Notes: generated by a model not told the origin, from the sequence alone. A stretch of DNA of 64,000 nt from Mytilus californianus (GCF_021869535.1 NW_026262581.1:114418771-114482770); one strand, 5' to 3'; shown: positions 1 through 15,200, counted from the first letter of the stretch. Translations and numbers: made by a program.

Positions 1-74
1 TCAGTTGAAAATGAGATGTCAGTCAGATATTCCTGTAATGCTTTTAATTCCTGTTAATATTAAATGTTTTGAAG

Positions 75-215
75 GTACGCAAACTGATTATCAGTCAGAT
101 ATTCCAGTGGAAAGAGGATTTGATGAATGTTTCGCTGATCAATGTAAAAATGGAGCAACATGTAGCAGCTTTGGAGGATTTGGGTTTGACTGTAGTTGTG
201 CCCCAGGTTTCACAG
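75..215 (+). CDS. SVEP1: SVEP1 exon: EGF module 1
   Basis: Encodes an EGF module with the core [15 protein letters not shown] and ending CSCAPGFTG. It ends at a phase-1 donor (ACA G|GTAAAT). The acceptor chosen is TTTTGAAG|GT at 73-74, after a T-rich tract, which gives matching phase 1. The start is uncertain: the same frame is open back to position 2, and a near copy of the exon's 5' segment (TCAGTCAGATATTCC) sits at about 21-35, so the exon could begin further left. Confidence 0.75.
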
Positions 216-3200
216 GTAAATATGAATGAAATCAAATGTATGTAATAAGTCTGATATGTATTTAACAAACACACCATCCATTACATATAATGTATTTTTT
301 CACGTTTCGAAATAGATAAATCATTGAACTTCTAAGTATTTTAAATAAATGGAATATTACTACTGTTTATAAAAATGAAAAATAAATCTATCAAGTTATT
401 TGTACAGACCTTGTTCTGAATGTGGGCGCCTGTTTTGATCCAATTATTTATTCTTAGGTGTATATTGCGAAAACGAACTGGATGAATGTGAATCTGATCC
501 ATGCTTCAATGGAGGCATTTGTGTGGACCTAAAGGTGGATTACTCATGTAAATGTGCTGCCGGATTTACAGGTACAACAACAATGGCGTGTTATATGGAT
601 GAACCCTTTGATCTCCTAACAGTCACTGGCTAGTTAATTTGTAGTTTAGTTTCGCAGTAACCAATACTTATTCTGCTTTATATAAAAACTTGTAGATATC
701 ATAGGCCTTCTGCTTGTTTTGCATTTCTATCAGCTGATCAGACACCTTCAATCAGATTCGTATTGCTCCTGAATTGCAATCACTATACAGCAGATTTGTA
801 TGTGTTACCATATATATGGTAATTTCATATTAAAGTCTTGAAAAAAGAAGAGCACTATCCTTAATTTCGGTCATTTTTTATACGACCACAAAATTTTTGC
901 GGTCGTATAATGTTATGACGTTGTCAAAAAAAAAAGATTTTTGATATTGGACCATAATATGTAAAAGTCTAATTCCCAATTTTTCAGTTCTTTGACCACA
1001 TGCATTCTGTGTCAGAAATCCATGCTGTGTCAAATATTTAATCACAATACAAATTCAGATCTGTATCAAAGCTTGAATGTAGTGTCCATACTTGCCCCAA
1101 CTGTTCAGGGTTCGACCTCTGCGTTTCAAGCTGCGCCAAGCGGAACATTTTATTAAATGATGATATTAAACTGCAAAAAGGGGTCCCAGCTCTAGCCCCT
1201 ATCCCCTGGGTGGGTCAATTTATGAATTTCAGGTATAAACAAAATGAAAAATATATCAATAAAATTAAACCATTACAGCAATACAGGCAGATGAGGGAAT
1301 ATCTATAAATACATATTTACGAATTTCTGAAGTATTTAACGAAAGCGCCTTTTCTCTGTACCAATATCAAGGTCTGAATAACAAAATGTTTTGGATGCAT
1401 TGAAATTTAAAAAAAAAAATTATGTGTAAACGACTTAACCAATTTAACACCAAAGCTTAATAAGGTCAACATTCGGGTATCTTCAATGGACACATGTCTT
1501 TACAATATTTCAAGCTCTAAATTTTCAAAAAAATAAACAATTGTGGATTATTTTACAAAGACTTTCAAAAATATGCAATCAACACAAAATCCTTCATTAG
1601 CAAAATTAAATACACAAATTTACGAGACCTTAAGGCATTGAACAGAAACGAACTCGCTAATATCTGAGAAAACAGCGTCATGTACATGTTTGCATTATAA
1701 TGTTCTGACAACAAATGGCATATAGTTGAACTCTGGTCGATGCATGTGAATAGTGCTGGAATGTTCAAAACCATAGTTTTAGTATATGTTTTGCAACGGT
1801 CCAGAAAATTAGCAAGTCAGATATTTATAACATAAACATAAGAAAGTATGGTATGATTAACAATAAGGTAACTATCAACCAGAGACAAAATGACATAGAT
1901 GTTAGCATGTATAAGTCACCCACAGCATTTAACAATGAGAAATACTCATAATGCATTGCAAGCTATAAAAAGGATTCGACATAACAAATGTCAAAAAGTT
2001 CAAACAACATAACCAACGGCATGTCATTATTTATGTACAAAACAATTATACATAAACGAAAAACAAGTGTAATTCACGACAACCAATGAAATTCAGGCTC
2101 ATGATTTTGGTACAGGCATACAGCGGGGGTAACCATGTTTCCGGATGCATAACCCATCCCTTACATGCCTGGGACAGTGGTGTCAAACCACAGCATATAT
2201 CATTAAAAGCGATGTTCCTTTGCTATTTGTGTTTTTGCTGTGCATGTGCTGATTTTGTGTCCTGGATTGATACCCCATATCCTTTCTTTTCTATTATGTA
2301 AGAACCAACTGTAAAAACCAGTTGAAAAGGGGTTGACTCGTCGGATTGACTCAAACATACTCAAACAACTAACAAGAAGACCAATGTACTCCATCCTAGT
2401 AAGACCTACCCTAGAATATGCTTCTCCAGTATCACCATCACACGAGATATCGATCAAATACAGAGACGAGCAGCTCGCTTTGTCTATAGCTGCTATCAGG
2501 AGAACTCTCAGGGATGTGTAACTGAATTACTGGACCAACTTCAGTGAGAATCACTCCAGTACAGAAGATGGAAACATAGTATTGTGCTGTGTTATAAGAC
2601 CCAGCACCAGTTGATTGCCATTGATGCATCCAAGTATTTCGTATCAGGTGATAGTAGGACCAGAGGCAACCACAAACTCAGACAAGCTTGAGTAAAGAGA
2701 GACATTTATTAGCATTCCTTCTTACCGAGAATAACAAGGGAATTGAATAAATTACTAGAATCTGTAGTGGAGTCCGGACCATTAGAGAACTTCGGGGCCG
2801 GAGTGAACACCATCTCTTAGACCCAGCTATGTCTCAACTAGACAGCAGGATACCCAGTGCATATACTTGTGAATACGCACTTCTTGATTATAATGTAAAT
2901 ACCATCCAGTTTTCCTAGACTTTTACTCTTGGTCAAATGAGTGGCCTCCTCTCTGTTTTAGATGCGCCCGAGTCAACTACACTCAATTGCAGAGTCCGAC
3001 TCGTAACCGGAAAGAAGAAGAAAGACAGAAAGTAACGATCAGAGAGTCACATCTGTATTTACTTTACTTCATAACATACCAATTTGTCATTTTTATGCCC
3101 CCGCCGTAGCGGAGGGGGTGTTAAGTTTTACCCTTGTCCTTCTGTACGTCCCAAAATTGGTTTCCGTTCTCTAACTTTAGTTTGCCTCAACCAAATGTTA

Positions 3201-6200
3201 TGAAACTTATACACAATGCTTATTACCACAAAACACAGATCAAGTTTGAATTTTGGTGGCGTCACTATAACCGTTCTAGAGTTATGCTCCTTTACAAATG
3301 GAAAAATTGCTAAATTTTTTTTCCCGTTCTCTAACTTCAGTTTGCCTCAACCAAATGTTATGAAACTTATACACAATGCTTATTACCACAAAACACAGAT
3401 CAAGTTTGAATTTTGGTGGCGTCACTTTAACCGTTCTAGAGTTATGCCCCTTTATAAATGGAAAAATTGCTGAATTTTTCGTTTCCGTTCTTTAACTTTA
3501 TTTTGCTTCAACCAAATATTATGAAACTTATACACAATGCTTATAACCACAAACCACAGATCAAGTTCGAATTTTGGTGGCGTCACTTTTGCCGTTCTAG
3601 AGTTATGTCCCTCTACAAATGGAAAAATTGCTGAATTTTTCGTTTCCATTCTCTTACTTTAGTTCGCCTAAACCAAATGTTATGAAACTTATACACAATT
3701 CTTATTACCACAAAACACAGATCAAGTTTGAATTTTGGTGGCGTCACTTTTGTTGTTCTAGAGTTATGTCCCTCTATAAATGGAAAAATTGCTGAATTTT
3801 TCGTTTCCGTTCTCTTACTTTAGTTTGCCTCAACCAAATGTTATGAAACGTATACACAATGCTTATTACCACAAAACTCAGATCAAGTACAAATTTGGGT
3901 AGCGTCACTTTTACAGTTCTTGAGTTATATCCCTTTATAACATTATATGCAAGCGGGGGCATCATCTGTGTCCATGTTCCCCATTTATTTACAGAACCGA
4001 CTTTAAACCGATTTACTCCTTAGGCATTTTCCCGCAGTTGCTATGTACATGTACCTTATACGCTACTGTGACCATCTTAAGTAGGATATAGGAACAATAA
4101 TTTTCAGTATGATAAAGACACATTGGGATCTAAAACGTTTGTGAATTGGTTTATAGAGACAAATATTGAAAGATCTTGATCACACTTTTCTCAAACAGAG
4201 AGTAAATAATGACATTTCTGCTGAAAAATTGATTCATAAAACAAATTTATTGAAATAAGTACATGCAAAAACGCAAGTGATTTAGAAATTAAGCTCTTCC
4301 AGGAGTTAAAAATGACAAAGAACACAATTAAAATTGTAACCCTTAAAATACTATATTGGCTTTTTCTCTATCCCAATTTTTTCACCCCATTATAATTTAT
4401 ATTTAGAGCAATATTCTGGATGGGTGAAAATATAAAGCAAAACATCAATTTTCCACAGAATAAGCTAAAAGCCGGCAAGCTTTTTGGAAAAGCTATTACT
4501 AGTTTTGTAAATAAATCATGCCGTTAGTTTTCTCGATTGAATTGTCATTTTGGTGGCCTTAAATAGCTGATTATACGGTATGGGTTTTCCTCATTGTTGA
4601 AGGCCGTACGGTGACCTATAGTTGTTAAATTTTATGTCATTTGGTCTCTAGTGGAGAGTTGTCTCATTGGCAATTATACAACATCTTCTTATTTTTATGT
4701 TTAAGTTTTTTATTTAGCTGTATATTCCCATTCTGATGATGAAATCGATTGTGTATTTTTCAAAGTAAAAAGTGAATTCGCTAGGATGTGTTAGTACTGA
4801 AATGTTCATCTGAAGGAATGGAATCACACTTGAAAGAATATTTTTATTTCAAGTTAAAAGAGCAGTCAAAGAAACAACGCGTCTATCTAAAATATTAGGT
4901 ATATTTATTTGCTTTTAAGGTAGAAAGTGTGAAGTAAATATTGACGAATGTTTAGGACAACCATGTACAAACAACGGGACATGTGTTGATGGTATCAATG
5001 ATTACAGCTGTTCATGTCTTCCTGAGTATGAAGGTAAAACTATCCTTAATTTTTTTAATTGCTTTTAATATGTTAAGGATTTTTTCTCAATATGTTCTTA
5101 TAATATGAAGTTATTCCACTTCAAGAGTTTTTATTTTAAAATCTGACCACCAAGCTCATCAGAAAAAAGGGGTTCATGTACGGAAATATATGTTTATAAA
5201 GCTACAAGTGATGCATTCGTATATGAACGATTCAGTTTGGTTTATTTTTATTTTTTTTACATTATGTGGTATTTTAGAAGTCATGTATGATCCAGATACT
5301 TGTCATAGTTTTTTGTTGTTGTTTTGTTTCAAAATACTACTGCAGTGTTTAGTTCATTTAAATTACTTTTAATCAAAAACATATAATAAATCTTCTTTCT
5401 TTTTAAATTTAATGGACATCGATACGACAGGTTCCACCAGCAGAGCAGGAAATGTTTCCTCTTTCTTTTTAAAAGTATAGTGCCTTTTTGATCTGGGTAA
5501 TTAAGTGCTGTAAACCATGCTTTTTGGCAGGTCCAAGATGTGAACAGCTGAAAGACGACTGTGTGAACGCACAATGTCAACATGATGGAACGTGTGTGAA
5601 TACGTTACAAGGCTACAACTGTCGGTGTGCCAAAGGATACTCTGGTGTAAACTGTGAGATTAACAATGATGACTGTTCATCAGGGCCCTGTCGGAATGAT
5701 GGTACCTGTGTAGACGAAGTAGCAGGATTCAGGTATACACCAAAAGCTTCATATTACACATGCATGTTACGAGAAAGCAAAGTATAGATATTTCAAAATA
5801 TTGAAAACGAAGAAATTGTCATTGTTTATATGTTAGGATTACATAATGAAACACATTTATTGATTTTGTCAAATTCGTGAAATTTTTGCGGTCGTTTAAT
5901 GTTATGACGTTGTCAGCGTCGTAGTCGTCGTCGTCGTCGTCCGAAGACATTTGGTTTCCAGACAATACTTTGAGAATAAGTGTATGGATCTGTATGAAAT
6001 TGTACCACAAGGTTCAATATCTCAAAAGGAAGGTTAGGATTATTTTTAGGGGTTATGGCCCACAAATACCACAAAAGGAAGGTTGGGATTGATATTGGGG
6101 GTTATTATCCTAACTGTTTAGGTATAAGGGGCCAAAACCAAGCATTTTTCTTGTTTCAGGACAATAACTTGTTTATAAGTGTATGGATCTCTATGAAATT

Positions 6201-9200
6201 GTACCACAAGGTTCCATATCTCAAAGGAAGGTTAGGATTATTTTTAGGGGTTATGGCCCAAACCGTTTAGGAATTAGGGCCAACAAACTAGGAATTTCAG
6301 GTTTCCCGACAATAACTTGTGTATAAGTCTATGGATCGCTGTGAAATTGTACCACAAGGTTCTATGAAGGAAGGTTGGGATTGATTTTGGGGTTTATGGC
6401 CAGAACCGTTTAGGAAAAAGGGGCCAAAAACAATACTTTTCCCATACTTTGAATAAATTGCTTATTTCTTGACCAATTTCAATTGGGTTTCATTCAAAGT
6501 CTCGAATTCTTGGGGTTCTTGAATATGCTGAATCTAACCGTGTATTTAGATTTTGGATATTAGGCCCCGTGTTTGATTTGTACAAGTTAAGGTCCAAAGG
6601 GTCCAAAATGAAACTTTTGTTTGATTTAAAAAAAAAAATGAATTCTCACCATGTATTTAGATTTTGGATATTGGACCATAATAGGTAAATGTCCAATCTC
6701 AAATTTTTAAGTTCTTGATTTAGATTTTTGATTTTGGGACCAGTTTTCAAAGTGGTCTACATTAAAGTCCAAAGGGTCCAAAATTAAACTTAGTTTGATT
6801 TAAACCAAAATTGATTTCTTGGGGTTCTTTGAAATGCTGAATCTAAACATGTGTTAAGATTTTTGATTTTGGGCCCCGTTTTCAAGAAGGTCCAAATCGG
6901 GGTCCAAAATTAAACTTTTTTTTTCTTTTTTTGATTTCATTTGAATATATTGGCGTTTAAACCCGATTCATTTTTATGCACCTGTCCTAAGTCAGGAGCC
7001 TGTTGTACAGTTGTTGTCGTTTGTTGGTGTGGTTCATAGGTGTTTCTCATTTCTCGTTTTTTATATAGATTATACCGTGGGTTTCCCTGTTTGAATCATA
7101 AACCGGATTTTCGAAGGAAATATCGGTTATTAAAATGGGGATGGGCGGCTGGGCGGGCTGACGGGCGGCTGCCAAACAGTGTCAGCACAATAACATGAAA
7201 ACGCTTTAACAAATTTTTTTCAAATTTAAATATGTTGTTTCCTGGGACTTAATGAAGGTCTAGTTCAATTTTCACAATTTTAGTAGATCTCCTTTTTGAG
7301 TTATCGCCATTTTTAATATCCAAAAGTGGAATTTTAAAATATTTTTCTCTTGTTATCATTTTATGACTCAGCATAATGTCTTATCTCACAATAAAAATTG
7401 GAGTGACAGATTTATTTGAAAATTTTCTGTTTCCTGATAAGATCTGTAGGACTGTATATATAAAGTTTGAAATTTACTAGTAGGACTGTATAAATGAAGT
7501 TTGAAATTTACTGTTCATTATAAGATATTTTGTAGATAATTAAGTCTCCCTAAACCATATATATTCTTACCCCCACCCCCTTCAATTTGAGAATGTGCTT
7601 TTATCTTGTAAACAGTCGAGATCCCCACCCCTAAACCATATATATTCTTGTATGGGACAATAAAGCAAATCAAATGAAATATTAGGGGAGTCCCCAGGTT
7701 CATCCCCCACCCCCCTTCTTTTTGAAAACTTGTAAACGGTCAAGATCCCCACCCTGAAACCATATATATTCTTGTATGGGACAATAAAACTAATCAAATA
7801 AAATAAAAGGCGAGTCTCCTGGGGTCACCCCCACCCCTTCCTGTTTGAGAACTTGTAAACAGTCGAGATCCTCACCCCTAAACCATATATATTTTTGTAT
7901 GGGACAATAACACAAATCAAATGAAATATAGGGGAAGTCCATGGGGGTCACCCCATCCCCTTTCTTTTTGAAAACTTGTAAACGGTCAAGATCCCCACCC
8001 CAAAACCATATATATTCTTGTATGGGACAATAAAACTTATCAAATGAAATAAAAGGCGAGTCCCCTGGGGTCACCTCACCCCATCCTGTTTGAGAACTTG
8101 TAAACGGTCGAGATCCCCACCCCTAAACCATATATATTCTTGTATGGGACAATAAAACAAATCAAATGAAATATAGGGGGAGTCCATGGGGGTAACCCCC
8201 ATCCCACTTCTTTTTGATAACTTGTAAACGGTCGAGATCCCCACCCTTAAACCATATATATTTCTTGAATGGGACAATAAAACAAATCAAATGAAATTGA
8301 GGGGAAGTCCCCTGGGGTAACCCCCACCCCCTTCTTTTTGAAAACTTGTAAACGGTCAAGATCCCCACCCCGAAAGCATATATATTCTTGTATGGGACAA
8401 TAAAACAAATCAAATAAAATTGAGGGGAAGTCCCCTGGGGTAACCCCCACCCCACTTCTTTTTGAAAACTTGTAAACGGTCAAGATCCCCACCCGAAACC
8501 ATATATATTCTTGAATGGGACAATAAAACAAATCAAATGAAATATTAGGCGAGTCCCCTGGGGTCACCCCCACCCCTCCTGCTTAAGAACTTGTAAACAG
8601 TCGAGATCCCTAAACCATATATATTCCTGTTCATAATTTCAAGAAGATTTGAATGACATACAGGGTCAATCCATAGGCGTCACTTATGCATATCACAAAC
8701 CAATTTGTACTGGACTTTGCCCAATGTCAGGCGACCATGGGAATGAAGAATTATTGGAGCTTTGTTTGGGAGACTTCATTACTGATAAATTTATAGATTT
8801 TGAAAAGACATTGTATTAATTATAAATAAAATTTTGGATTTTTTTCTTCTTTTCTTTGGTAAATTGTTTGAAGAATTTTGTGGCAAGTTTGTTTGTTATT
8901 CTGTAAAAACTAATTTTCTGAATGCTATATATTTTTTTTTGATGAAGTGAACTCCTTTAAAAACTAAGCTTATATTGTCTATTAATAAACATATATTTAG
9001 ATTTCTGATTTTGGGCCCAGTTTTCAAGTTGGTCCAAATCGGAGTCCAAAATTAACCTGTGTTTGATTTCAACATTAATTGAATATATATAGGGTTCTTT
9101 GAAATGCTTAATCTAAACCTGTATTTCTTTTCATTATTAATAAGATAATACCACATTGAGGTCCAAAGGGTCCTAAATTAAACTTTTGTTTAATTTCATC

Positions 9201-12200
9201 AAAAATTGAATTCTTTGGTTCTTTGATATGCTGATTCTAACAATGTTTGAGTGTTAAATCATATCTAATTTTAGAGAACTTCTTCATCACTGGTTGTTGT
9301 TATTAAATTATTGATTATAATTTGAAAAATTGCATCATATCTTATTTTAGAGAACTATTTATCCAGTTTGAGTTATTTCCCTTTGCACAGAAAATATTAT
9401 GGATAAAATAATCCTGTGTTTCATTTCAACATAGATTAAATACATATAGGGTTCTTTCAAATGCTGAATCTAAACCTGTATTTAAATATTAGATTTTTGG
9501 GCCCAGTTTTCAAGTTGGTCCAAATCAGGGTCCAAAATTAAACTTTGTTTTATTCGACAAAAATTGAATTTATGGGGTTCTTTGAAATGCTGAATCTAAC
9601 CATGTATTGAGAGATTTTAGATTGTGGGCTCCTTTATCAAATTGGTCCACATTGTGGTCCAAAGGGTCATAAATTAAACTGTTGTCTGATTTCATCAAAA
9701 ATTGAATTCTTGGGGTTCTTTGATATGCTGATTCTAATATGTACTTAGATTTTGGATATTGGACCATAATAGGTATTTAAATGTCCAATTTCAAATATTT
9801 CAGTTCTTTGACCACATGTAATTTGTGTCACAAACCTATGTCAAATATTCAATCACAATCCAAATTCAGAGCTGTTTTAAGCTTAAATATAGTGTCTATA
9901 CTTGTTCAACTGTTCAGGGTTCGACCTCTGCAGGAAATCCAGCTTGCTGTCACTCTGACAGCCTCTTGTTTTACACTTGTCATTTTGGGGCCCTTTTATA
10001 GCTTGCTGTTCGGTGTGAGCCAAGGCACCGTGTTGAAGGCCGTACTTTGACCTATAATTGTTCACTTTTGATACATTGTGACTTGGATGGAGAGTTGTCT
10101 CGTTGGCACTCATCCCACATCTTCTTATTTATATTCTTAAGATATGCTGAATCTTACCGTGTATTTAGATTTTAGATTTTTGGCCGTGTTATCAAATTGG
10201 TCCACATTGAGGTTCAAAGGGTCAAAAATTAAACTTTGTTTGATTTCATCAAAAATTAGATTCTTGGTTTTTTTTTTATATGCTTAATCTAACCATGTAT
10301 TTAGATTTTGGATATTGGACCATAGAAGGTAAAAGTCCAATTTAAAATTTTTCAGTTCTTTGACCACATTCATTCTGTGTCAGAAAGCTAAGATGTGTCA
10401 AATATTTAATCACAATCCAAATTCAGAGCTGTATCAAGCTTGAATGTAGTGTCCATACTTGCCCCAACTGTTCAGGGTTCGACCTCTGCGGTCATATCAA
10501 GCTGCGCCGCGCGGAGCATTTTATTATATTTATACATCTCATTTTCTTTGTAGTTGTGAATGCATGCCAGGGTACACAGGAAAACAGTGTCTAAATGAAA
10601 TTGACGAATGCGCTTCTTTGCCCTGTTTCCAAGATGCTACATGTGTGGATCGTATTAATTCATTCGAATGCATTTGTCCACAAACATTTTCTGGTAGACT
10701 GTGTGAAACAGGTACTTGTAAAAACAATCGATATATAGAAATTTAAACAAATAACAGTATGCAGAAATGCACCTTTATTATTAACATTAGCAGAACTGTT
10801 TCTTCATTGTATCATTTTTAAGTAAAAGTTTTTAAGTGCTAACAATATATTTAGACATGCTATTTAGTCATTTTTATCAAATAAGAAATTGAAAATTACT
10901 TAATTCGGAATCAGCTTCAGGCATTTCATTTCCAATTCTCTATTTTGTTTTAAATAAAAAACGTTCAAGCAAATCAGGTGAAAAGCAAAGAAGAAAATAT
11001 GAAGACACATATAGCTTTGAATTTCAGAACTTGACAGTAAATATTTGCTTGACTTCCCAAGTTCGGGGACAATAAACTATTCAACATTTAAAATGGACAG
11101 AGAGATGTCAGCCTTTTCTATTGGTTTTTGGATCAGGACATCTGATGAGATAAACCAGGGTACACCTTTCTCCTATTCTATAGGAGCATTCGATAATGCA
11201 TTGACAATAACTAATTATGATGGGTGAGTAAAACAATGTACAATTAATTATTTATATCTCATTATTAATTTCTATTACGCTCTATACTGGTTTACGTCTG
11301 TCCGTGTTTCCATTCATATGTGATGCATTCTCACATCCGTCACTTATTAATTTTCATTTCACCGAAAACTTATGGCAGGAGTATTATTAGTGAGCTATAG
11401 CTTCCAATTCCGGTGCGTTGCATTTGCGCCAATTGGAATTTTATTTCGCTAAAAAAAATCTTTCATTTGCGCCAATAATACAGATAAATAGTATAAATAA
11501 TAGTAATATATTGTTACTATTCTGTTGATTTTATTAATTTCTTCCGTTCTCCAGCATTATATGCTACCCCGACACCACTGGAAGGTGGAAGTAGGAGCGG
11601 GACAAGTTCCAAAAATGTGACAATAAGGATAAAACACCATATATACATCTTTTGTTTGCATCATAAAAATAAGTCAGCATCTGTTGTCACAGTGATTCTA
11701 CTTTCAACTACTAGTATATAATATAAAAATAAAAAGATATGGCAATGAGACGACTATCGCGAAAGACCAAATGAATGACGTAGATTGACCGTACGGCCTT
11801 CAATAATGAGCAAAACCTATACAGTATAGAGTAAGCTATATACGGCCACGACATGACAAAATGTAAAATAATCCAAACAAGAAAACCAACGGTCTAATTT
11901 ATGTACAAGACACATTTCTAGGGGATACTCTTACAATTTCTTATACGATACTTGTATTTGGGATACAACATACATTGAGACTTTTAACCTTAATTAATTT
12001 AATGTTACCTGAAAAATTATAAAAACCTAGTATTTACATTTGGGCGCAAATGAAATATAACCTTATGGCGCAAATGAAGGTTTATTTTTACACAATACAG
12101 CGTGTCTAAGCTACCTGACTTTTGTTTTAGCTAATTAATTCATTAATGATTGGGTTTATTTTAATGTTGATTATAAGAGTGAGATCTCCCACTATCTAAA

Positions 12201-15200
12201 TGTTTCGCCAGAGTGAGATCTCCCACTATCTAAATGTTTTCTACCGAGTGAGATATCCCACTATCTAAATGTTTTCCACAGAGTGAGATCTCCCACTGTC
12301 TAAATGTTTTCTACTGATTGAGATCTCCCACTATCTCAATGTTTTCTACAGAGTGAGATCTTTCACTATCGCAATGTTTTCCACCGAGTGAGATCTCCCA
12401 CTATCTCAATGTTTTCCACCGAGTGAGATCTCCCACTATCTCAATGTTTTCCACCGAGTGAGATCTCCCACTATCTCAATGTTTTCCACCGAGTGAGATC
12501 TCCCACTATCTAAATGTTTTCCACAGAGTGAGATCTCCCACTATCTCAATGTTTTCTACCGAGTGAGATCTCCCACTATCTCAATGTTTTCCACAGAGTA
12601 AGATCTCCCACTATCTCAATGTTTTCCACAGAGTGAGATCTCCCACTTTTAGGATATGAAAAAGTTGATAACTATGATAGATTGATAAAAATAAAATATT
12701 TTTATGCCCAATCTAGGGCCATTATGTTTTTCGGTCTGTGCGTCCGTTCGTTCGTTCGTCCGTCGTTCGTTCGTCCGTCCGTCTGTCCCGCTTCAGGTTC
12801 AAGTTTTTGGTCAAGGTAGTTTTTGAGGAAGTTGAAGTCAAATTAACGTGAAACTTAGTACACATGTTCCCTATGATATGATCTTTCTAATTTTAATGCC
12901 AAATTAGAGCTTTGACCCCAATTTTATTGTTCACTGGACATAGAAAATGATAGTGCGAGTGGGGCATCCGTGTATTATGGACACATTCTTGTTTAAATCT
13001 GTAATATATAAGAATATGCTGTATGATTGACAATGAGACAATTATCCACCAGAGACAAAATGACGTAAATGTTATCTGGGACATAATATATATTGTATAC
13101 TTTTCCCAAATGTCACGTATGCTTCTTTACTACTTACAGATTTTCTATTCCTAAGAACCAGGTTGTAATGGTCGTTGCTCGATGAAGAAAGCAACACAGG
13201 AAACCAGACTGTAGAATAATGTTTTCCAGAAGATTGATTATTTGAGAAATTTATCTGTACATTAAGAGTTAACTTTAAGCTAATTACTGAAGTGTCAAAT
13301 CATTTTCTTCATTTTCTTGTTTCAGATTTGTTATTTATGTAAATAACAAAAAGATAAACACAGATGTGAAAGTGAACGACGGAACATGGCATCATGTATT
13401 AGTCACGTGGTCTACTGATAAAGGAGCATGGAAAATTTATAAAAATGCATTTCTATGGGACGAGGGATATAATTTAGCTGCAGGAGAAACTATTAAAGGT
13501 AAATTGATTCAACGGAGATACCTGATGCAAACAGTTGACAAAAGTTTGGGATATGATGGACGCATTTATGACTGTGGCGTTTATCATAAATTGACATGAA
13601 CGTCAAATTAAGTCCTTTCTTTTCTCGATAGTTTGTAAAGGAAAATGTTGCATAAAACCTTTTACGCATTCTATCAAATTGTCATGAAAAGTTCTGAAGT
13701 CTTTTAAGTTGACTCGTTAATACCTTTAATTTAGGTAATTTTATTTTCGATCATTCATTTTTCCTCCAATAAAATTAACTCACATCAGTCATTCACCATA
13801 AGTACAAATTTTGATAATTATAAATTTGCTTTGTGCAATATCGCAAATGAAGAATGGAGCATAAAGAGAATGTTTATACGTGCGAACACTCTTCCACTGC
13901 TTAGGAAATAACATTTTGCTATAGACAGTATTTTCTTTCAATGTGAATATAACAGCGAAACCAATAACTAATCCAAGCATTTTTAATCTTCAGGGACTTC
14001 TATCTTAATCTACAAATAGGTCAAGTTTTAAAAGTCATCAAATATTCGAATGTATGCTTACAGGTGGTGGGAAGGTTATGATAGGACAGGAACAAGATAA
14101 AGGTGGTACCCTTAGTCCAACGGAATCATTTGTGGGACTCCTTACAAACCTGAATGTGTGGTCTAAAGAACTAAGTCAGTCGGATATAGAAACAATGATA
14201 GTCACATGTAATAAGAACTTAGGTGACATCATAGCGTGGCCTGATGTACAGTCAGGACTTCATGGAGATTTACAGCCGAATCCCTCGGGATTTTGTCAAG
14301 GTATAGGATATGGCTATGGATAGACCCAGTGTGTGTTCACTTTGTATGGCATTAGGACGGCTGCAAGCAGTTTTATCTAGCTTTGAGATTACCTAAAACT
14401 AGTATTGCTTAGTTATGCTTTAGTTATAGAAATGCTTAATAAAAATGATAATTCAAATAAGCATGTATATACATGTATTGCATTTAAAAAGAATATTTAT
14501 CTAAAATTGTGACATGTTTTCAATAAAATATTATGCAATATACACATTTCTTCACAAAGCAGGAATGAAAAGAAGATTCTTACATTATATTGATATTGTT
14601 GGCAAAATACTTATGCATGGTGTATGGTAGATAAATATTATATGTAGGTGAATTTAAAAATGTAATTTTTTTAGAAAATTAAATTAAAACTGCTTTAATC
14701 ATTCAACTGAATCGAGAACCATCCTATTTGTAAGTATTTAAATATGGATATCTAATAATATAGAAGCCTTAAACGAAAGAAAATAGAAAAATCAACTTTG
14801 CTCCTGTTTGAATTCATGGATTGCCTATGTTTTTTATAACTTGACTTAAATCTTTTTATGTATTTATGAGGTTTGAATATCGGTAAACTACTGTTACTTT
14901 CAATGTTTTAGCCAGAATAACATAAACAAATGCTTCTCTCATATTTCAAAAATAAGAATGCAGAAAACCGTTTTGAAACTTCGTTTAGATAAATTTTGGC
15001 GCATGGCATAACCAAACTGGTCAGTGGACTTTCTTTAAAATACTTTAAAATACCAGATGAAGAATTTGTTTTCATTTGCAACGAACCATTAGAGTTCTAA
15101 AAGTGTAACATTTCATGAACCCCATTTAGTTAAAAAAAATATATACAGAGGTTTTAAGTATTTGCAGTTGACCAAATTTAATTTTCCAAACAGTGGAAGT

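Larger units (their letters stand above)
572..4919 (+). other. Intron 2 (repeat-filled)
   Basis: A 4.3-kb intron. It contains a dispersed repeat (875-1160), a tail-family fragment (1837-2300), a LINE remnant (2330-2830), a 161-bp tandem element (3095-3975) and another tail-family fragment (4565-4705). I see nothing recognisable in 1160-1837 or 3975-4565. Confidence 0.7.
5733..10553 (+). other. Intron 4 (repeat-filled)
   Basis: A 4.8-kb phase-2 intron inside EGF 5. Almost all of it is repeat: element X in two parts (5880-6960 and 9000-10535), element Y (7095-7545 and about 8640-8870), a 123-bp satellite (7551-8640) and tail-family fragments (6965-7095 and 9944-10130). Confidence 0.7.
11224..13325 (+). 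other. Intron 6
   Basis: A 2.1-kb phase-2 intron. It holds a tail-family copy (11715-11960), a 35-bp minisatellite (12178-12650), a short terminal-inverted element (12695-12995) and another tail-family fragment (13005-13085). I see nothing recognisable in 11224-11715. Confidence 0.7.

Noticed and set aside
7518-8573. Overlapping minus-strand ORFs with repeated [15 protein letters not shown]-like peptides
   Set aside because: They coincide with the 123-bp satellite, whose period is variable, so frames shift between units; no start or splice context.
12178-12650. CRISPR-like array of direct repeats with palindromic core
   Set aside because: Units are contiguous at 35 bp with no unique spacers, and the context is a eukaryotic intron; it is a minisatellite.
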